Of a DNA stretch of 64,000 bases, positions 58,665 to 64,000 are shown one piece after another. The DNA is taken from the NCBI GenBank assembly GCA_011009095.1, contig VTPC01001060.1:1-64000 (forward strand). Reading direction: 5' to 3'. The notes under the pieces are model-generated. The model saw only the letters and a list, made by a program, of their open reading frames with translations. It did not search any database and had not been told where the DNA came from. The position numbers and the translations under genes were made by a program. Source of the stretch: Ignelater luminosus. Taxonomy: Eukaryota > Arthropoda > Insecta > Coleoptera > Elateridae. Numbering within the stretch: position 1 is the stretch's first letter; each line of letters begins with the position of its first letter.

Positions 58665-59030
58665 GAAGTTCAAATCTGTCACCCAGTCCAAAGATAAAAT
58701 AAATCTTTGGCAAACTACATGACCGCTCCGCAGGCGCTAATGCGCTGTCATGGTAACCTATCGAAAGCCCAAAAAATGTACTGGTTGCGTTGTAATTTCT
58801 TGCCCGAATATCGCCTCTACCTACGAGAAACCGATTATACAACCATTGCCAATTTAGTAAAGACAGTCAAACTGTATAAAGAAATCTACAAAAACATGCT
58901 CTTCAAAAGCATCTACCGACGGCTAAAAACCGTTTCTACTCAACCAGAAGGTAAATAGGGCCAGTTTTGCCATCGAACTTGACATTCCACTCTGATATAT
59001 GAGTGTGGTCCGTCTTTGGCCTTCTGAAGC
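58665..59030 (+). pseudogene. LTR-retrotransposon gag remnant, right part
   Basis: After the mariner the gag pattern resumes as EVQICHPVQR, ANYMTAPQALMRCHGNLSKA and MYWLRCNFLPEYRLYLRETD, then LVKTVKLYKEIYK. The frame ends at 58958. A weak FCHR...STLIYECG stretch near 58970 may be the zinc knuckle. The order continues the left part at 57590-57764 exactly. Confidence 0.6.
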
Positions 59031-59455
59031 GAGGAAAAAATAATGGGAACAGTAAATTAGACTAGGATAGATGAGTGACAGTAAAGTAGCAAAATGGTCG
59101 TAACAGAGACGGTATAATAATGTTCAAAGTGGTTAGAAGTACGGTATGTCAGTTCTTGTAGTAGCTTTAGTGACGGCGATTCTTGCATTCTATTCTACTT
59201 AACGGTCTCTCGTACTGAGAGTTCCTGCTACTCGGCAGTCTTTTGGATTGAGGATTTATTTCCACTTAAAGTTCCTCCTATTGAGAGTTTCTCTTCATCT
59301 GATAAATTGACGTTTTTCAGGATTAAACCGTGTCATTGTTAAGTTATAATATATGTACACTCAACGTCTCGCTCACTTTTATACAAAGCATCTTCAGGAC
59401 ACTAAAGAAAAGCACGGTAACTCGACGTGTAAACCACGCCAGAGACGATGCTTTT

Positions 59456-59706
59456 CTGACAAAAATAGAGAAAATGGGGTGTATCGTCCATACATATCGA
59501 AACCAGACTTTGGGCTTGTACTTGGATGATTCTAGAGCAATTGTCTCAAAAGACTCCATGCAGATATTCGCAACTACTAGTGATGGCGGAGAGCCCATTG
59601 TAGCTCCAGAGACTTGGTAGAATTCACCACGGAACAGACAGTAGGTTGAAGTCAAACATTTTTCTACTAAGGTTGCCAGAGTGATAGCTTTTCTATCTTG
59701 ACTCAA
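59456..59706 (-). pseudogene. Penelope-like reverse transcriptase fragment
   Basis: The minus strand reads LATLVEKCLTSTYCLFRGEF, YQVSGATMGSPPSLVVANIC, MESFETIALESSKYKPKVWF and RYV. This is the FYxQxxGxxMGSPLSP...ANxxMExFE...KPxxWxRYVDD series of Penelope-like reverse transcriptases. The catalytic YVDD is changed to YVWT. The fragment then runs into the element's terminal sequence on the same strand. Confidence 0.72.
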
Positions 59707-59709
59707 CAG

Positions 59710-60150
59710 TTGTTGAGGAACCCTACCTCCAAATTCAAACGGGAGATTACTTCGCTAATCGAGTCATCGAGCAATCAAAACAAAATCTCACAACTCCTGC
59801 CTTCTCCTAAAGATAAATATCCAAGTCTGTCATCTAAAGGACTGTACAGCATACCATTCTCCTGTGGATCCGTATACATTGGAGAAACTGCTAGCTCGAT
59901 TGCGGTGCATAAGGTCAGACCGCATATCTACACCTGCTGTTGTCAAACATCAACACGAGACAGGGCATAAGATGTTATTCGAAGATGCGTCTATTATTTC
60001 TATAAATCATCTTTGTATTGCACCAGAAAGATCGGGGAGGCAATAGAAATCTACGAGAATTCCAATAACATCAATTGCGATGCAAGATATCCACTTCCGG
60101 CAATTTGAAAGTCAGTCTGCTAACGACTCCGACCACCGTTATTATTGACT
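59710..60150 (+). pseudogene. Penelope-like GIY-YIG endonuclease domain
   Basis: The plus strand reads SSKGLYSIPFSCGSVYIGET followed by ASSIAV, then in the next frame TPAVVKHQHETGHKMLFEDA, and further on GEAIEIYENSNNINCD. GLY...VYIGET is the GIY-YIG nuclease signature, and VxxHxxETGH plus EAIEI are the family's C-terminal marks. One frameshift lies near 59910 and a second near 60035. In the live element this domain nicks the target DNA. Confidence 0.72.
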
Positions 60151-60365
60151 AGCCCCCCCCCCTTTGTATATTATAAACCGCCACTTTCTCCATTCTTCTC
60201 AGAAGAGTTTCGCTTCTAGCGTGGTTTACAAGTATACCGTGTTCTTTTTTAGTTTCCTGATGAACCTACTTATGAAAGTGAACAAAACGTTGAGTGTATA
60301 CTATAATTTAACAGTGACACGGTCTAATCCCAAAAAACGTTGGTTTATCAATGACTCGAGGCATA

Positions 60366-62965
60366 AAAGTCTTCAGTTTTGACTTTTAGTAGTTTTTATC
60401 GCTGAGTAGATTATGCTTGTAAATCCATAGCTTAATCAAGTGTGCTTTTGTGTTTATTTTTTACTATGCTTTAAATGCAGTTTCTCTACTTGTTAGATAT
60501 CCTTAATTTGATATTTATTCTTTGCCGTAACTTAAAATATATTCAATTACTTCAAATACTCCTCTAGTAGAATGTATTATATACCAGTATTTATGGTCTG
60601 CAGGTTTGCACAATCCCCAATATCTATATAACAAAGAAAAGCGCCAAATAATAAGTTGTGCGTGCAAGGCGTATACATACTGAAAAGTTACATTGCAAGT
60701 TTGTGCATAATGAGTAACCCTTCTCCTTGTAACTGTACTGCATAAGTCGCTCTGGTTTGCAAGCCAAATGCAAACCGACTGTCATATGTATCTGTGTTTA
60801 TGATGATAGAAAAGCTATAATCCCAAATTTTTATACCACGAACCGCTACTGCTGTGTTATTAGTCGAGTTGCATTGTAGATGCCCAGAATCACCAAACTG
60901 CTAGTTGGAACTCGTAGCTCAATTCCTGGAAATTCATACTGAAAAGTTGTACTCTTGTTGTGGTATCGGGTACACAGAGAGCATGCGACTTTTTCAGTCA
61001 CTAATATCTTACATCAGCTATGTAGAGGTTGTCGTTACAAAATTGTATGTGCGAAATAATCAATAATTTAATAAACAGATTATAAAAATATAAACGCTAT
61101 TCTACTTATAACCTTGGATTTATTAGCCTAGCGCGTTTCGATATTACAATATCATCAATAACTGAGATTTTATTTGGTCAATCTGCTCATTCATTAAAAG
61201 TGCTTGCTATTGAACTTTCTGGTCGAGACGCATCTCAGTAGTTCTCGACCATTAATCTAGACAAAATTGCCCAACTTGTGACTTTTGATTTAGATATTTG
61301 CCATTCCACATATAGTTTTGCATAAATCAATTGAACCCTGTTTGCCTTTAATCTTAGAACTGGTTTGCAGAAAGTTCGTTATTTTTGTGGGAGCTAAAAC
61401 AATTCAGAAAAGTTAGAAGACGGAATACTGGAAAAAAGAAAGAGGTTGCAGAGATGTAAGCTGTTGCTTAGGGTATTTCACTAAATGAAAAAGTGCAGCC
61501 AGTTACATGAACAGTAATCTTTAACAAAACATCTTAAAATTCTCACAAGATAAAGAGGATGAAGAATTTTGAATATGTGATGGCATTTGGTAGGAAACCT
61601 ATTTAAAAGGGAAGTTGGGAAGAATAAAACAGAATTCCTGACGTGGAAGTCGTCAGATTGGTAGGATAGTTTGAAAATGGTTGCCCTTACTGCAGTACGT
61701 CAAACAAAAAGAAATTGGCACACCTGTGGTAATAATGGTCTTGCAAGACAGCATATGATCAAGACTATTGTACTCACCACATGTAGGTTCCTTGACCTAA
61801 CAATCTAAAGATGGATTGTCGAATAAAATTTCCGCAGAATTCCAATATCCACAATAATGCAACGCCAAAATGCAGTTTTCTAAATTCTATTCTGTAGATT
61901 TATCTTGATTTACAATGTTAGGAATTTTGTTAAAAAACTGCTAGTAATGGTAACTAGATGCAAGTTTTTGATATAAGAAATAACGGGTTTGAGACTCGTT
62001 GGTTCCTTCAATATTTCCAATCTTGATTTCTTTAAACACTTGCATTGATATTTGTTGGTTTCTAAACAACATTTTCGGTTGGTTTGTGTTCTTCCTGTTC
62101 TTTGTTTGGATTTCATTTTAGCGAAATAGTCTCTTCCAGTACACCTGTTATAGACAAAATCTGAATTAATCTATCAGCAAGAACTTGCTATTATAGAAAT
62201 ATTTACCTTCATAAAGATTCACTCCTAATTGTAAAAGCTCTTTTAAAAGCTACATGACTTGAAAATATAATTAGAAGATTCTCTGTTTCCTAAAAGCAAT
62301 AAAAGTAATGAGAATGTTAGACGTCGCCACTCACCGTGTAGACGCACTACAGTGGTAAAAACAAAATAAATTAGAAATTGCTTGACATCTGAAAAGCGTG
62401 ATAAAACCTCGTTGAAGCGAAGTCATTTGTCTCTTAACGTCATGGATTTTTCTGTTCAAGCTTTGTCACGCTTTGTTCAATCAGAATTATGTACTTCCCA
62501 CAAGTCAATTGTTTTCCCTGATAACTAAATTAAGCTTGGTATTTAAATTCAACGCAGCACTTTAATCTAATTAGTAATTGTATAATTAAAAGAATACTAT
62601 ATAAAATTAACAACCAGTTTGTGGACGTTTATTATTGATTACACATAATGATGTGAAAATCTACACATATCTAAAACATAGCGTAGGTACAATTTTTTTA
62701 TAGTACATCTAAATTTACATTTTAGTTTTACATTAATCACATATAACTTATTTATTATTCGGCTTATTATAGGCCCTATATTCATTACTTATTAATTCGA
62801 ATACAAATGCATTGCTTTGTTTTAGTCTTCGTTAATATTTCATACAAGTACAAGTGTATAACAACGTAAACTTACTATATTTGGGATAGGTCGTGTGGTC
62901 CGTGCATTAACAATAATTTTTTTCATTGCAAGCAACGATATAACTTAATGATATGTGCTTTAAGC
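60366..62965. other. intergenic, no gene recognised
   Basis: A minus-strand stretch at about 60680-60900 is open for some 70 codons and reads protein-like, but I could not assign it. An ORF at 61910-62116 (-) is Lys-rich and unassigned. Confidence 0.3.
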
Positions 62966-62969
62966 ACAA

Positions 62970-62994
62970 TTATTATTATTATTATTATTATTTT
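62970..62994. repeat. (ATT)n microsatellite
   Basis: About eight ATT units ending in a T-run. It could be the 3' tail of a decayed LINE, but no LINE sequence precedes it. Confidence 0.8.
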
Positions 62995-64000
62995 AACGTA
63001 TTAATAAAGCAAGCAACTTAATTTCTCTTTATAGTCTTAATATTTAACATATGCCTATCATTCATTTTTTTAGGTTAAATATACAAAATATCAAGACATA
63101 ACCGATGACGTATACCACCTGCAAAAGTAGAAGTGGATATAACAGAATTCAAAGTTGAACATTTCGAAAGATACAGACCAGTATTTAGATTTTTTAAAAA
63201 ACGATTAATAATTCTGATATGAATTTACGTTTTGCGTATATAGGTATATAGTATATATTCCCATAAATAATTTGCTTCATATTTTTCTCCTACTGTATAA
63301 TTAGACTTTTGCTTTAAAATCAACTAAAAAGTTTCTTTTTTCACCCTGTAATACATTCCTCGCACAGTGTCGGATCGATGTAAATTAGCGTTTTCAAACA
63401 TTATTGATATTTATTTGTTTTTCACTCTTCATAAGAATCACGCGCTTTCTAATTTTTAGTTACTATTTTTTAAATTTGAGCGTAATCAAAGAAGTGTTTA
63501 AATTGAGCAGTGTAGTCTCCAGCAATCAAATAACTTTCCAAAATAAATTTTCACTAACTCGCTTAAAACAACCAAATAGGAAAGTTTGGGCCAAGGTATA
63601 GCGTTCAGGATTTTTATCAGTTAGATAGAGTCATACTGTGTCATCTCTGCAGATTTAATTAGTCTGTCAGAAGTAATAAAAATTAGAAAACCTCAAGATG
63701 ACCAATTTTGATACTTCACCAAACGAAATTTTGTCTTCTTAAGCCTTCAGGTTGTTTCAGCATTCTGTTTAATTGTTCAAGATTATCCTCACATCAAATT
63801 CCTGATATGAATTTAAGACACTTTAGCAGATCTTATGAAGACTGCTTTCTGAGCCTGTAAACCGGTGCCTTCTTCTATGTAGACACCTTAGACGTTAAAG
63901 GACTATACTTCAAATATCAATGACTTAGTCTTTGGTGAAGAGTAGCCCAACTATGTAAATCAAGCTTTCAGATTATTTGAGATAAGAACATCAGCCAATA
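62995..64000. other. intergenic, nothing recognised
   Basis: AT-rich sequence to the end of the window without a supported gene. Confidence 0.35.

Larger units (their letters stand above)
59285..60365. mobile_element. Penelope-like element with inverted halves
   Basis: Two copies of the element's terminal sequence lie inverted at the outside: 59285-59455 on the minus strand and about 60175-60365 on the plus strand. They share TAGCGTGGTTTAC-like, AACGTTGAGTGTA and GACACGGT(C/T)TAATCC. Between them are a reverse transcriptase piece on the minus strand and an endonuclease piece on the plus strand, meeting at about 59706. Penelope-like elements often end up as partial copies in inverted or tandem arrangement. 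Confidence 0.68.

Noticed and set aside
60680-60900. Minus-strand open stretch with GDSGHLQCNSTNNT
   Set aside because: GDSG recalls serine proteases, but the context is wrong (no GDSGGP, no catalytic His or Asp region), so no call was made.
61370-61760. Possible pogo-type N-terminal remnant (VRRRNTGKKKEVAEM)
   Set aside because: Too short and too frame-shifted to separate from chance.
1-64000. tRNA, rRNA and CRISPR
   Set aside because: No B-box with matching A-box and cloverleaf arms, no rRNA-like conserved blocks, and no spaced short direct repeats were seen.

Overview
The window is AT-rich eukaryotic nuclear DNA, almost certainly from an insect. Its genes carry GT-AG introns and AATAAA signals. 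It holds mariner, Tc1-like, pogo-like, PIF/Harbinger-like, Penelope-like, Ty3/Gypsy-like and non-LTR fragments that together are typical of insects, and I see no bacterial gene organisation. The order cannot be fixed from sequence alone; a beetle is plausible.

Four host loci can be supported. (1) 2390-3658 (+): a compact three-exon gene for Integrator subunit 15 (INTS15, C7orf26 family), intact, 381 aa. (2) 4996-about 7095 (-): a C2H2 zinc-finger gene of more than 20 fingers, broken by at least four frameshifts and two stops. (3) 10437-13731 (+): RidA (UK114/YjgF), an enamine/imine deaminase gene with two tandem, intact terminal exons, each with its own acceptor, stop and poly(A) signal. (4) 32529-55670 (-): a glutamate-rich amphipathic-helix protein whose shared C-terminal exon can be joined in frame to either of two first exons. 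The far one (55562-55670) begins MGCASS, a predicted myristoyl/palmitoyl anchor; the near one (38197-38278) has no acylation signal. A small acidic ORF at 24299-24592 (-) and a 46-codon ORF at 4023-4163 (-) are unrecognised.

Most of the rest is transposon-derived. 8669-9680: a Tc1-like remnant split by a 606-bp Harbinger-like element. RidA intron 2: a 2-kb TIR-bounded insertion holding a LINE reverse transcriptase and a Penelope end. 14170-15900: Ty3/Gypsy pol remains. 20785-21030: pogo-like C terminus. 22380-23642: a LINE deletion derivative whose ORF1 runs in frame into the C terminus of ORF2. 26950-28480 and 28960-29842 (-): decayed transposase-like coding sequence. The long introns of gene 4 hold a DD41D element with one stop, a DD34D mariner with perfect 28-bp TIRs and two stops, a pogo-derived element with a PHD-like finger, and an IS630-type remnant. 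57590-60365: a gag remnant split by an internally deleted mariner, then a Penelope-like element with inverted halves.

The strongest leads for new biology are the alternative ends of RidA, the alternative N termini of the glutamate-rich protein, and the fused LINE ORF. No tRNA, rRNA, CRISPR array or prokaryotic element was seen.
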